Shown in pieces: positions 46,328 through 58,244 of a stretch of DNA of 64,000 bases (position 1 is the stretch's first letter; every line of letters begins with the position of its first letter). The notes under the pieces are model-generated. The model ran no database searches. It saw only the letters and a program-made list of their open reading frames with translations, and was not told where the DNA came from. The DNA comes from Ecdyonurus torrentis (Eukaryota; Arthropoda; Insecta; Ephemeroptera; Heptageniidae): NCBI GenBank assembly GCA_949318235.1, contig OX439137.1, positions 9,990,532 to 10,054,531 of the forward strand, given 5' to 3'. The translations under genes and the position numbers were made by a program.

Positions 46328-46899
46328 GTGAGAGTAAGTTAAATAATTTTCTACGTTTGTTTGTTTGGGGGGGGGGGGGGGGGGAATTAAAAATAATCTA
46401 GAGAGCAGAATTAATAGTTTGCATTATTATAATAAAGAATAATTTTTTTAAAACTATAGGTTAAGTAATCGTGTTTAATGCTTCATATCGGCAGTGACGT
46501 AGTACCAATCAGAGACACTCTAGGAAAAGGCTCGGGACCCCTAATTTAACATTATAGGAGAAAAAAACGTTTTTATTTTTATTTATTATTATTATTTTGT
46601 GATTTTTGAGAATACTATTCCAACGATTCCTACTACAACGATTTTACTACAGGCATAAAGTTCTGTATTTTTACGTGTTTTAAGCCAATATAATTATATT
46701 TTTATTTTATTGCCGGCAAGAAGAATTAACAACGCTAATTAAAGCGATAAATGTCATGCAAATGTTTGCCATATGATCAAAGTATGAAATTATTTGCATA
46801 GAATACATTAAGAATATTTATTATTTACGCAACAGGATTTTTTTTATTATACTTAAATGCTATAGGATTGTTTTAAATTCTACTACTGTATAATTAGAA

Positions 46900-46986
<87 letters not shown>

Positions 46987-49900
46987 GTTAGTCACCGTGA
47001 TCTAGTGCAATGTTTAAAACGATGTTTTTATATCAATTGAAGGTCCAGGAATGCAGACATCCCGTGTCGCCAAATTCTTGCCACTCTCCGAGGGAGATGC
47101 AGAACGACTGGACAATGACAATGCAGGGATGTATGTCGAGGGATTTGTACGCAGTGACCCGGGAAATACCATACTTCCCGCACAGTTTGCCAAAGTAGCA
47201 GCCAAAATACGTCATATGACAGTAAGACCAGATGATATTTGGATCATTACCTTCCCTAAATGTGGTAAGTTTTGAAAATTCTTACGATAATATGCATATC
47301 TGAAATATTTTAAAATTGCCATTTTTAATTTCGTATATAAAAATCACTAAAAACTATACATTTTAATTTACTTTTTCAGTGCAGTGCATTGGTTACTATT
47401 TTACTTTGTGTAAATAGAAATAACGTCTTATTATTATTACATTATGCATTTTATAACGTCATTATTTCATGTTTCAGGGACCACTTGGACTCAAGAAATG
47501 GTGTGGTTGATTAAAAATAATCTTGATTATAAAACCGCAAAGGAAATCAGTTTATTGCAACGTTCCCCATTTTTAGAGTAAGCGTATATAAATAAAATAT
47601 CAAGTATTAGAAAGATTAAATAAAATACATCCTGAGATAATATATCTTTATAATATCTATTCTGCAAGAAATTGAGCTCTTCATTTTTTATTACATTTTT
47701 TTTTTTAATAATTTTTTTAATGTTATTTTGAAAATGGATATTTTAAACAATCAATACTATAGCTATCAAGTAGACTTCAATAATAGACTTATAATAAAAC
47801 TACCTATGCATACGTATAATCAAGTATTCTAGATGACGGTGGATTTTTTATTACCTCCTGACACAATATAAAAATAAGTAAAATTGCTTACAGCGCTCCT
47901 ACAAAACTAAAATAATAATGAAATTGAATAAATTAATAAAATTTTAGCTCTATATTTGAACATGCAATACACCCAATTACTTAACAGTACAGTTCGTACA
48001 AAATTTAATAGATTAGTGTGCTGAAATGGCTGAAAAACCACGAAAAATTTCTTTTTGAAAATCTCTCATATAATACAAATTAAATACTGGGAGATTTTTA
48101 ATAAGTTTTTGTCATAACTTTAAGCGGGATAAAAATAAATTTTAACTTAAACCCCATTAAGTGTTATAAATCTCATGGACAAAAATTTGCATCATTACGC
48201 TAGCTCATTTTCAGCATATTTTTTTCAATGTACAGCATATTATCTATATACTGTATAATAACTATATTCGTTTCCATAAAGCACAGATATTATGTTGCAC
48301 AGCATATTTAGTTATGTTGTTCTAACTTAGCATCACTTTATATAGTATGCTACAAATGATATATAAATGCAGCATAAATTATACGTATTTTTATTCTTTC
48401 TGTGCTGATGCACTTTCAAACTACCAGATGAGCTAAATTTCACATTAACAATTTCAGAGTGACTTCTCTCTCCTCACTATTCATGAAGATAGTGTCAGGT
48501 TCTGAAGTTCCACTTGATCAATCCATACAAGATATTGAGAATATGACGTCACCACGTGTGATCAAAACTCACTTGCCTCTCGACTTATTGCCATTGCAGA
48601 TCATGACCGTCAAACCAAAGGTGAATAAATTAATTATACAAATTTATAATTTTTCCTTTGCAAATTTTTTTTTCTTATATTTCATTTACATATTAAATAA
48701 TAAAATCGTAATTTGCAGCGTGCAAAAATAATATTGTTCTATCTTTATTATTATACTTTTAGACAAATCCCCGCATTTTAGTGTTTTGTTTTGTGATTGA
48801 AATGAAACTAGAGTATAGATTTGCAAAGTTAAAAGGAAAATGGAGCTTATCGGTTTAGCGCGCGGGGATTCGCGGGGAAATCTAAGGGTCCCCTAATTTA
48901 ACATTACGCTTATGAGGGAAAAAAACACGTTTTTTTTTTTTTTTTTTTTTTTTTTTTGATAAAACTACTCCACTAATTCCGGAGAAATGTAAATGAGAAA
49001 TACTAGACATACTTTTACGTGTTTTAAGCCATAGAAATTTTTAAGAATTTTTTAAACTGATAACCTCCATTGAAATATTATATTATTTATTTTGAATTAT
49101 TACTTTTTTTTAATGACAGTATATGTTTGGAAAATTATAAGATCTTGTGATCTTGATCTAATAGCTTTATGAATCTCATTTGCTTGAATTAATTTTATAT
49201 GCGTGGAAAAAAGTATTTGATGTCCAAAATAATTAGTGTTGTAATTTCTAATGGTTAATAATGTTTTATTTTCAGATCATATACGTAGCACGTGAAGTAA
49301 AAGACGTAATGGTATCTTATTATCACCACAGTCGTCTCATGGTTGGCTATCGGCCAAATCTCGAGGAGTATTGCACAAGTTTTATGGCGGATGAAGGTAC
49401 TCTATACTAGAAGGATATAATAATTATACCATTTAATAATTAAACTCAAGTGATATAGTTACAAAATCATTTTCATTAGACAAAACATTATCACTGTCAT
49501 GTGACATTTTACTCTATTGCCTTTGAGTAAAGGCAAAGAATAAAAATTTCAATGATAGCGTCTGTACTGTACACATGCTTTATGTTATATATTTTACCAT
49601 TCAAATTCAGCGCCTGTTTTTCTGATTTGAATAGCATTGCAAATTTAGCGCAAGTTTTTGAATGGTTAAATATGTATTCACAATTGCTCACAACCGTTTG
49701 TGTGTACATGAAATGTTGTGATCAAGGTTTTGTAAAATAGGGCTGTAAAGCCCTCACAACTCCTTATTAAAGTTAATTAAAGTAAAATCATTATCATTAC
49801 ATTATTCTGTTTAACAATTGATTTTGAAAATTTTCAGCATTATATGGACCATTCTGGCCTCACGTGTTGCAGTTTTGGAGGTTAAGAAATGAAGAAAATG

Positions 49901-50979
49901 TCTTCTTTTATACTTATGAAGATATGCAAAAGGTAATACCAAAAGCGGTTAATTTTTAAAAACTTTATTACTTTACAGTTAAATAATTTCAATGGGTGTT
50001 ACGGGTCGAAAAAAAAAGTCATTTTTTTAATGGCTTAAAACACGCTAAGATATATAAATATAATAGTATCCCTATTTAATAAAAATGTGGTCTCAGTACA
50101 GTAGTTTTTACATTAACAAAAAGAGGATGGTACCACAATCATTAAGGGTATAATAGTAAATTAATATGGGAGCGCAGTCTTTTTCCATGCCGTGTGTAAT
50201 TGCGCGGTTGTGCTGTAGAGTCCGTTACGCTGTACGCTGCTACGCTTCATTACGTTAATGACTTATGGACATGACCAATTTGAATTACATTATTATTTTA
50301 TTATTATTTTATAAATTAGTAGTTTATATGCTATTCATTAAAGAAATAGACCAGAAGAAAACCTTTTGCATTTTGCATCTGTGATCATTGATCAGAAAAT
50401 TTTGACTTATGCAATCCACACAACATTTTTATATTAATTTGTGCATGTTTCTAACGTCAAAAACAGGAATAGTCACGCAAATAGCATACTTAACAGTATT
50501 TTCACGCTCCCTTTTTGGGGCCATAATAGCATTCTCACATTCTGGTAAAATTGTCATCAATAATGGAGATCTTATTTATTTTTTTATTTTTTTTTTAATA
50601 ATTAAAAACGAGCACATATTGTTTCATGTGGTCTATGGCTTTAAATATTAATGTACTTATTTTGCAGGACCTTGCATCGATTGTGAGACAAACAGCAAAG
50701 TTTCTAGTTACAGAGTTACCAGAAGAAGAAGTTACCAAATTATGCAAGCATTTGAGTTTTAAAGAAATGAAACAAAACCGCTCCGTAAACTATACAGAAA
50801 TGTCAGATGAGTTAAAGAAGAAGAATATCTCATCTGTAGATGGAGAGTTCATGCGTAAGGGAAAATCAGGATCTTGGAGAGAGCAAATATCACAGGAGCT
50901 CGCTGATAAAATTGATAAGTGGACAGAGAGTCAACTCGAAGGTTCAGGTTATACACCGGTGACTGTGAATAATTTATAA
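46291..50979 (+). CDS. Cytosolic sulfotransferase paralogue (spliced gene 2)
   Basis: Seven coding exons: 46291-46327, 47043-47264, 47478-47577, 48458-48620, 49276-49396, 49838-49932 and 50668-50979. All are GT/AG and sum to 1050 nt (349 aa). If translation starts at the Met in exon 2 (47051) the protein is 334 aa. Motifs: PAPS loop TFPKCGTTW with Cys86 in place of the usual Ser/Thr, catalytic His158 in KTH, Arg180 and Ser188 in [17 protein letters not shown], and RKGKSGSWR (309-317). The internal intron phases (1, 2, 0, 1, 0) match gene 1, so the two are duplicates in opposite orientation. Predicted role: PAPS-dependent sulfonation of small acceptors; substrate unknown. Confidence 0.87.
46487..46735 (+). 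mobile_element. Family D repeat, copy 5 (diverged)
   Basis: GGAAAAGGCTCGGGACCCCT, AATTTAACATTATAGG, TTTTACGTGTTTTAAGCC. Ends poorly preserved. In gene 2 intron 1. Confidence 0.5.
46903..46984. repeat. (TC)n microsatellite in gene 2 intron 1
   Basis: 41 perfect CT units, 58 nt before the exon 2 acceptor on the sense strand, so it forms a very long pyrimidine tract. A G18 run lies at 46367-46384, just after the exon 1 donor. Confidence 0.97.
47043..47264 (+). CDS. Gene 2 exon 2
   Basis: 222 nt after a TTGAAG acceptor. Encodes [20 protein letters not shown], then [19 protein letters not shown], and ends in the PAPS loop at TGTG|GTAAGT (phase 1). It is homologous to exons 1a and 1b of gene 1 but noticeably longer. 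A (TC)n tract lies 58 nt upstream in the intron. Confidence 0.88.
47478..47577 (+). CDS. Gene 2 exon 3
   Basis: 100 nt after TTTCAG. Encodes [20 protein letters not shown]...SPFLE, completing the PAPS loop. The donor is TTAGA|GTAAGC in phase 2. Confidence 0.9.
48178..48413 (+). mobile_element. Family C repeat, copy 3
   Basis: GGACAAAAATTTGCATCATT start, ACGCTAGCTCATTTTCAGCA, GTTATGTTGTTCTAACTTAG, GCAGCATAAATTATACG. In gene 2 intron 3, ending 44 nt before exon 4. Confidence 0.6.
48458..48620 (+). CDS. Gene 2 exon 4 (catalytic His)
   Basis: 163 nt after TTTCAG. Encodes [17 protein letters not shown] and [15 protein letters not shown] with catalytic His158, ending KPK|GTGAAT. A TGACGTCA octamer lies inside the coding sequence at 48544-48551. 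Confidence 0.9.
48839..49071 (+). mobile_element. Family D MITE, copy 6
   Basis: AATGGAGCTTATCGGTTTAG start, CGCGCGGGGATTCGCGGGG, poly-T of about 28, end GATAACCTCCATT. In gene 2 intron 4. Confidence 0.8.
49276..49396 (+). CDS. Gene 2 exon 5 (3'-phosphate-binding motif)
   Basis: 121 nt after TTTTCAG. Encodes [20 protein letters not shown], then [19 protein letters not shown]. The donor is GAAG|GTACTC. Same length and phase as gene 1 exon 4. Confidence 0.9.
49838..49932 (+). CDS. Gene 2 exon 6
   Basis: 95 nt after TTTTCAG. Encodes [20 protein letters not shown] and YTYEDMQK, ending at GTAATA. Same length and phase as gene 1 exon 5. Confidence 0.9.
50338..50644 (+). mobile_element. Family A' MITE, copy 4, abutting gene 2 exon 7
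   Basis: TTAA-bounded, TTAAAGAAATAGACCAGAAG start, TGGTCTATGGCTTTAA end, diverged and shortened inside. It ends 23 nt before exon 7, so the branch-point region of intron 6 lies at or inside its edge. Confidence 0.75.
50668..50979 (+). CDS. Gene 2 exon 7 (C-terminal)
   Basis: 312 nt including TAA. Begins [14 protein letters not shown] after TTTGCAG and carries [12 protein letters not shown], the position of the RKGxxGDWK PAPS motif. It ends [13 protein letters not shown] family A' mobile element ends only 23 nt before this exon. Confidence 0.92.
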   Translation, partial: DLASIVRQTAKFLVTELPEEEVTKLCKHLSFKEMKQNRSVNYTEMSDELKKKNISSVDGEFMRKGKSGSWREQISQELADKIDKWTESQLEGSGYTPVTVNNL

Positions 50980-51024
50980 TGATATACGTGACGTCATTGT
51001 TGCATAATGTTACCAACCTCATAT

Positions 51025-51168
51025 CAACGATTCTACAGGTACGATAGAACACGAACGTATTTTTAAAATTTCGAGTGTCATTTGTTCAATGTCAAAAGGT
51101 AGGGAATTTCGCCAAAAGAAAATTGACAATCAATATTAGCGTGTCCTATCGTACTTATAGAATCGTTG
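51025..51168. mobile_element. 144-bp hAT-type MITE in the gene 2 3' flank
   Basis: Ends CAACGATTCTACAGGTACGA and the matching CGTACTTATAGAATCGTTG, flanked by a perfect 8-bp direct repeat CCTCATAT (51017-51024 and 51169-51176). No ORF. Confidence 0.85.
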
Positions 51169-51233
51169 CCTCATATTATGTGAGAATTTGATATTAAAAA
51201 ATATAATTAGTTATTATATTTTAGTTTTTATAT

Positions 51234-51239
51234 AATAAA
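51234..51239 (+). terminator. Candidate poly(A) signal of gene 2 (AATAAA)
   Basis: AATAAA 255 nt after the stop codon. If used, the 144-bp MITE at 51025-51168 is transcribed as part of the 3' UTR. Confidence 0.35.
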
Positions 51240-51500
51240 AAGATAATGGAATATGGTCGTGGTATCCAATTTTCTTTCTTTTATGCGAAAACTTATTATG
51301 TATTATTTTTAAACCCCTTATGCAGAAATTAAAATGTAAATAATCCACTTATTACTTGGGAGAATAAAAGTTACCCATCATAATTTTAATTAAAAATTAT
51401 AATTTATTAAAAATTATAATTTTTTAAAAATGTGAAATATCTTATACATAATCTATATAATCTAATATTAATCAAGCATATACCTAGTTGTATTATCACA

Positions 51501-51716
51501 CGTACAAAAATAAATAAGTAATAATTATGCTAGCTTATTTTCAGCACAATTTGTTCAATAAAGCATAATAAATGCTATACTGCATAATAAATATGTTACA
51601 TAGCATAAATATTTTGTTGTAAAGTATAATTGTTTATGTTGTTCTAATTTAGCATTATTTATGCTATAGTAACATAAATGTAGCATAAATTATGTGATCT
51701 ATTCTTTCCGTGCACG
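51501..51716 (+). mobile_element. Family C repeat, copy 4
   Basis: ACGTACAAAAATAAATAAGT, TAATAATTATGCTAGCTTAT, then GCAGCAC-type palindromes, ending TTATGTGATCTATTCTTTCC. Confidence 0.65.
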
Positions 51717-52020
51717 ATTTCAAAATATACACAGAATAAATAAATTACGTAATTTATGCTGCATTTGAATAATTGCTATACTGTAGATCACAAATGTTGC
51801 TATTTTGAAATAACATAAGTAATTATACAGTATACTGGAACATCTTTAACTATTATGCTCTGTAGTATACTGATAATCGCTATTTAATAATGGCAGAAAT
51901 TATGATGTATTGCATAAATGTTACTGCATTGAGCTAGAGTCCTAGAAGGGGACTCTATGTTTTCCTAGGACTCTACATTGAGCTAGCATAATTATTACGT
52001 AGTTGTTTTTTTCCGTGTAC
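51717..52020 (-). mobile_element. Family C repeat, copy 5, carrying a small inserted palindrome
   Basis: Reverse orientation copy placed tail to tail with copy 4. Near its right end a 38-bp palindromic unit (51938-51975) is flanked by the direct repeat CATTGAGCTAG. Confidence 0.6.
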
Positions 52021-52279
52021 TATGCTATACTATACTATTATAATAATGTAATATAAAGTGACCTAGGTATTGTATGAGTGCAATATGCATCAAAGCACTA
52101 AAAAAAAAATATAAAAAAAAAATAAAAAGGGCATTAGGAATCCTAATATAATGATTTTGCATAGTGACCTATGAGTTTTGATGAATCGTACCTAAATAAT
52201 ATGGTGATATTATAGTTATACACGCGTATAGATATTGTGATATAAATCTTTACTATATTGCTTTATAAGAAGCATTGTA

Positions 52280-52423
52280 CGGTCATTGCAGTAAAAAATG
52301 AAAATCTATTGGCATATGGGAATAACATGTATTTAGATAGAGTTTTGCGTCAACTGAAATCTCCATCTGATTACATTGAATGGCCATAAGCCAATACAAT
52401 TTCATTTTTTAGTACAATGACTG
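52280..52423. mobile_element. TA-flanked MITE, second copy of 23122-23255
   Basis: TATTGGCATATGGGAATAAC, then GAGTTTTGCGTCAACTGAAA, nearly identical to the other copy inside; ends have drifted. Confidence 0.75.
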
Positions 52424-52428
52424 TACTA

Positions 52429-52758
52429 TATAGGGTGTACTGTATTTTTATGCATTCATGTTAAAGTCAATGCCATGTTAGATCACTCAATAACATGGGC
52501 TTCATAGGGAAATGACTCATTTTACCATTTTAAAAATACTAAACAATATTTTTTAAAAGCATTGATGCTCTTAATAGGTTGAATTAGTATCTCAAAAATG
52601 TGAGAAAAATAATAGTAACCAAAAATTAACTCCAATTACTTAATCATTTCTCAAAGAAAATAACGAAAAACGAAGTTTGTCCTATGCTGAGCGATGTTTT
52701 TCATTGATCCACTATGGCGTCGAAGCGCATTCAGTATGACGTAATGTGCACCCTATAT
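52429..52758 (+). mobile_element. Family B MITE, copy 5
   Basis: TATAGGGTGTAC start with a short insertion, then TGCATTCATGTTAAAGTC, TTTGTCCTATGCTGAGC, end GTGCACCCTATATA. Confidence 0.75.
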
Positions 52759-53787
52759 ACGAAGCCTTCTTTGTAATGTTAAGATTCTATAAGGTCTACA
52801 AAACTACCCATATATATAACAAATACATAACAATTCCATAAGCCAGAATAAAAATTTCAGCATAATGTGTGTACGTATGCATGTTTTGAAATAATCATGT
52901 GTTAATATATCAAAATGATTATTGTTAATTTTTATAAGTACATTTTCAACTCTATAAATCAGTCTGTTCAAATTGCACATTGTAGATTTTTTTAAATGGA
53001 ATAAATTTTATACATTTCAAAAATTAAGTATGTTTTCTTTGAGAAAATTTTATCTCAAAATTCTTATTACATCATAATAATCATAAAAATTCTACTATAT
53101 AATTAATATAATTATTAATTTGTTTTTATATAATTAACGTATAACATTTTTCTAGAACAGACTTATTACAATTAGGAAAACTCATAGAATATTTGACGTA
53201 TTTTTTTTTTACAGCTTCTATAAACATTTACATTCAAAAAAAAAAAAATTTTATAACTCTTGATAATAATTTCAATTAATATTTATAAATATTAAGCATT
53301 AATTCATATTGATCAGCATTTTGAAAAACAATAAAAAAAAATCAATAAAACAATGTGGTAATTACTTTTTCAATTTTACTATTCTTAAAATTAAATTTTT
53401 ATAATATATATACTACAAAATTTAAGTTCTTAAAATATAAAAGTTTATTAACTAAGACTACAACTCTATAGAAGCTATAGTTATGTAATTATAAGTTAAA
53501 ATACTTTGCATTTACAATCGACTTTGTTATAGTAGTATATATTATAAAAAGTGCATAAAAAATAATCGATTATTTGCTTGTTTTCAATTTAGGGTACTGT
53601 ACAATGTCATTAAATTTAGATATATAATTAAATTTTATTTGATTTTTTTTATTAGTTTAGAACAATCGATTGAACTTATTTTTGAGTTTGGTGTACTGAT
53701 AAAGTATTAATTAGCTATTGAGTATAAGGTATTGTGTTTAAAAGAAGCAATTTTTAGGTAAGTTATGTCATTGTTTCGAGTGCAACA
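52759..53787. other. AT-rich stretch upstream of gene 3
   Basis: Would hold the gene 3 promoter. A TATAAG at 53723-53728 and an initiator-like TCATTG at 53768-53773 are weak candidates. Confidence 0.3.
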
Positions 53788-53826
53788 ATGTGGACGAGGC
53801 TTTTTGTCCTCTTTCTCTGTTCCTTG
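53788..53826 (+). CDS. Gene 3 exon 1 (signal peptide)
   Basis: 39 nt, ATG in good context (CAACAATG). Encodes MWTRLFVLFLCSL, the hydrophobic core of a signal peptide, ending TTG|GTAAGT (phase 0). Confidence 0.7.
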
Positions 53827-54983
53827 GTAAGTTTTTTTTCTTCACTTTTTTTTTATTGCAATTACTATTATTATTTAAACTCTCATATAATGTTAGTGAT
53901 AAATTAAAAATATGTGATATAGTTTTTACAACTATATAGGTTCTATAGCATAATACTAATTTTAATAACGATTATTAAAATACAGTAAAAAGGTTATATT
54001 AAATAAATAAATCTGCTATTACTTTGCTATTATTCATAATATGTAATACAATTTCAATATAAGTGCATGAATATTAACTTAATTTAATTGTAATAGTTAA
54101 TTGATGGTATGTACAGATATTTTGTGATTTGTGTGCATCACCAATGTATTGGACGCATACCTGCTTTTGGTCAAAAATAAATAAATTAGCAAATGTTTTT
54201 TACCTCATAAAAAAATCTTGCTAAAAGTTGCGTTTTTATTATTTAATAGAGTGACTTTGCAGGGGAGCTTTATTTCTTTATGTATAGTCTATAGTAAAAA
54301 GTAATTTTGTTGCATAACACTTTTACGCCAACACTTTATAATCTTTTTATTTTTCCATGTATAGAATAAGAATAATAAGAATAAGAATCTTTATTGACCG
54401 AGTCAGTTCATAGTAATAATATCACATATAGTAACGATATCAAAACGTAAAATTATATTATTTTAGTCCAATATTTTAATTTTATAAAATTAGTTTTCTA
54501 AGCTATAACCTTTGATAGTGTGCAGAAACAGATCAATATAAATATATAACTTACACTTAATATTTCAGACGGTACTGGTGCCTGCTAATGTTGGTGCTCC
54601 TAATCAGTTAATTAACTATAATGACAACGAGAATGACGTGGATCTTAGCAACTCAGGGTCTGAAGAGAATGATCTTCAGAGTAGTTCAAGTGAAGGTGAG
54701 TCGTCAACTGAGTTTATGTGACATACACTCAGAAAATAAGTTTTTACTCGCAATGTACAAATGTTAAGAATGTATACCATACCTATGAAATGCTTTGATT
54801 GTGCGTCAAAGTATACGAGTCAGAGTCACTATATAAATATTGAAGCTTATAATGGCTAGAGTCAATGCAAGTACTATGATGAGTACAAACGATAAATGGA
54901 TTCTCCGTTAACATTACAATATACCCTTTATCCATTTCACTAGAACAGTGTCCATGCACTGTTAGTGAGTATAAACATTTTCT

Positions 54984-55082
<99 letters not shown>

Positions 55083-58000
55083 AACATTTGAAATCCTCAA
55101 TGCCTCTTTAGTATTGAATTTTGAAAAATTTTAGGTACTATATGCATTAGAATTTGATGCATTTTCGTTTTGAGACAAAGCACGAAATGTTAAGTGAGGA
55201 TCAGTTTTAAAATGCTAACCTCTATTACAATATATTATATACTTTAATTCTAACAAGTTATATAGTGTAATGTAAAGTCCTTTAAAGAATTAGAATAAGC
55301 CAAGTACTATATGACTGAAAATTATATATCTATATCGTTGAAAACCTCACGAAAATAACATGCATTTAAATAACAATCATGACCCCTCAAAAAAAAAAAA
55401 AAAAAAAAATCTTAATATGGGGCTATAATACTTAAGGATACCAGCTAGTGTACTTTATTGTGATACCAAATAGGTATACAGCGAAATGAATAGAGCATTG
55501 TTGAATGTAGACCGCACGAGTTGCAACATTGCATTTTTAATATGTGCAACGCTAGCTCTGACCTTTCATTGAAAATGCATTGTTTCAGCTCTCAGCTATC
55601 AACATGTAACAATTATATTGAAGAAACACTTTCCTTGCATATAGCAGTGAAATATTCTATAGCATTTTTAAAATTATTTAATAATAAATAATATACATTT
55701 TATATTGATCAAGTCATTTCATGTGGCTGTCGAATAAGTATTATTAAAGTGCGAATAATAATGATTTTATACTATTAATTTTATTTCAATGTATTTATTT
55801 GTGTTGATTTGAAAATAATGAAGACTGCATGAACTTATTTGACTAAAAAGTTAAAATTAAAAAATTAAATTATTTTTTTGAGGGGGGGGGGGGGGGTCCG
55901 ACATAGTCAAAGGTATCCTTACACTTTGTATCATAATAGTTTTTACCATTAACTTTTAAATCACAACAGAAAATTAAAATACCAACTTTGCATTACAAAC
56001 CTACATCTATTGGCCTACTTTACCCATAACTTTAAAATCTATATATACCTATTAAATATGTGACTTTTACTTATAAGATACGTAAGCTTTGCCGCAATTT
56101 CACGTAATTTTATAGTTGCAACAAAGAAAAAAAAAGGTACATTTACGTCACTTTCTTTATATCGTAATTATTTTATAATACACTACTATAAACCCGATTT
56201 TCTCGTTAACTGAGTGATAGATGTGAATAAATTAATATAATATAGTTTACGTTGAAATTATTATTTTCCCTTTAATTTAATTAAATAATTTAAATAAAAT
56301 ACCAATTAAGTGGAAAAATCAGGTAAAACTACACATAAAAGCAAGTTATACAATTTAAACTTAAAGAAACTAAGAAAATTAATGCATAAACTCAAACGGT
56401 TATAAGTTAGGAAACTTTTATAGTTTATATTTATCATATAAATATAATATAATAAATACTCTGGCGTGTGTAAGCTCTATTTTTAAAGTTATTTTGCATC
56501 TAAAAACAAGCGAGCACCGCTAACTTACGAAGCGTCTATATACTAGGAGAGTATAAAACAATAGAAGGTAGTTATATAACTTCATACTACTTTTCTCTCT
56601 GCGCTCCGTAGCCTACAACTCTCGTTTCGCGTTCCAGTCCTTCAATATGATTGAAATAATCGACAATTATATCGCTATGATATTCTATTTTATATACTCA
56701 CTCACTCTTTGAATTTGAAATTAAAATAAATATGGCACGAAAGTTTTAATTTTCATGGAGATATACATAAGTAAAAAAATTAATAATATTATCATATACT
56801 CTCCTTTTTTTTAAATTGTAGTCTTCTTATAAGTTGAATTACAGAACATATTGTTAATTTCAAAATCGCATTTAAGATCGATTTTTTTTATTTGATATTT
56901 TATATCATCAATCGAAAGTATTATATTTTTTTAAGTTCAATGTTTTCCATAATAGCGATTGGTTTGTTGACTCTTAAAATTATAAAGTTTTAGTTTAAAA
57001 TGCTATAAATTGTAATGATTGTGAAACATTTACAAATTTCAATAATTACGTGTCAAACTTTTTTCTCACATCAGTATCAAATCTTCTCGTAAGGTTTTTA
57101 TGAAACAATATGTGAATAAGAAGGAATGCAGCATTATAAAAAAAAATGTTGAGAAATATATAGAAAAACAAAATAATAAGTAACGGTCACATGAAACCAC
57201 ATTTTGTTATGAAATATTTATCAATTTTTAAAAATTGTAATATGAGTTCTTCAAATAAACCAGAATTTAAGTTGAAAATTGCTGTTTAGTTGAAATTATT
57301 TCCAAGTGATTTTAATTAAAAACAAAAAAGTACATGATCCAGTTTATTTTAAAATTTCGCTACCTAGTAGTTCGCTATATAAATTGCGCGAGAGAAGAAG
57401 ATGCGAGTTCGTTCGTTTACTAAAAATTGAGTGAATTTGAACGAGTGAAGCGAGCCTTACGACAAAAACGCTCAGCAATTTATCAGGAGAACATACTAAT
57501 TTAGCAAGTATACTGTACTTATATAAATGAAATAATCACTTATACATATGATATGACGTTACTTTGTATATATCACGTGATTGCAGTATGGGAGTTTTTT
57601 TTAAACGTCCTTATGACAAGGACGTTCCATGTATTATTATCGCGCTTTGTAAAGACAATGACCTCAATCAATGTCAATTTTATATAAGGTGCGGTTGCAA
57701 TAATATAAAAGTCAATGCTTTAAGTGAGCAATAGCATGGGCCGGTTGACTCATTTTGACAGTTTAAAAATACTTTTGAGAGCATTGATACTGTTAACAGG
57801 TTGAAATGTATGTTTATGCATGCGAGAAAATAATAATAAAATAATCATAATAAAATAGAATTTAAAAAAATCTAAAGAGCCTAAAACGACGTTCTGTAAT
57901 ATGCTGAAGCAATGATATTTAGTGCTCCAGTATGGCATTCAAGCGCATTCAATATAACGTCATGTTCATCATGTCATGCGCATACACCCTTATATAATAA

Positions 58001-58209
58001 AATAAATGTTGAACCCTACCTTTTTTCCCTTCAATGCAGTAATAATGAGTTTTGATATTTTCGAGATCAATAACAAATCATAATAAAAAGTATAGAAAGC
58101 AATAATAGTTTTAAGATAAATAAATGAGCAATAAATGCGCTAAACTGCATAGCATAAACTATATGTTAAAAACATAAATATAGCATACATGATATATAGC
58201 ATATCCCTT

Positions 58210-58244
<35 letters not shown>

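Noticed and set aside
49552..49740. 62-aa ORF in gene 2 intron 5
   Set aside because: Lies wholly between exons 5 and 6 of a well-supported gene, with no domain recognised; possibly old repeat sequence.
54783..55100. 105-aa minus-strand ORF with Leu-Ser repeats
   Set aside because: It is (GA)n read on the other strand and lies inside gene 3 intron 2.
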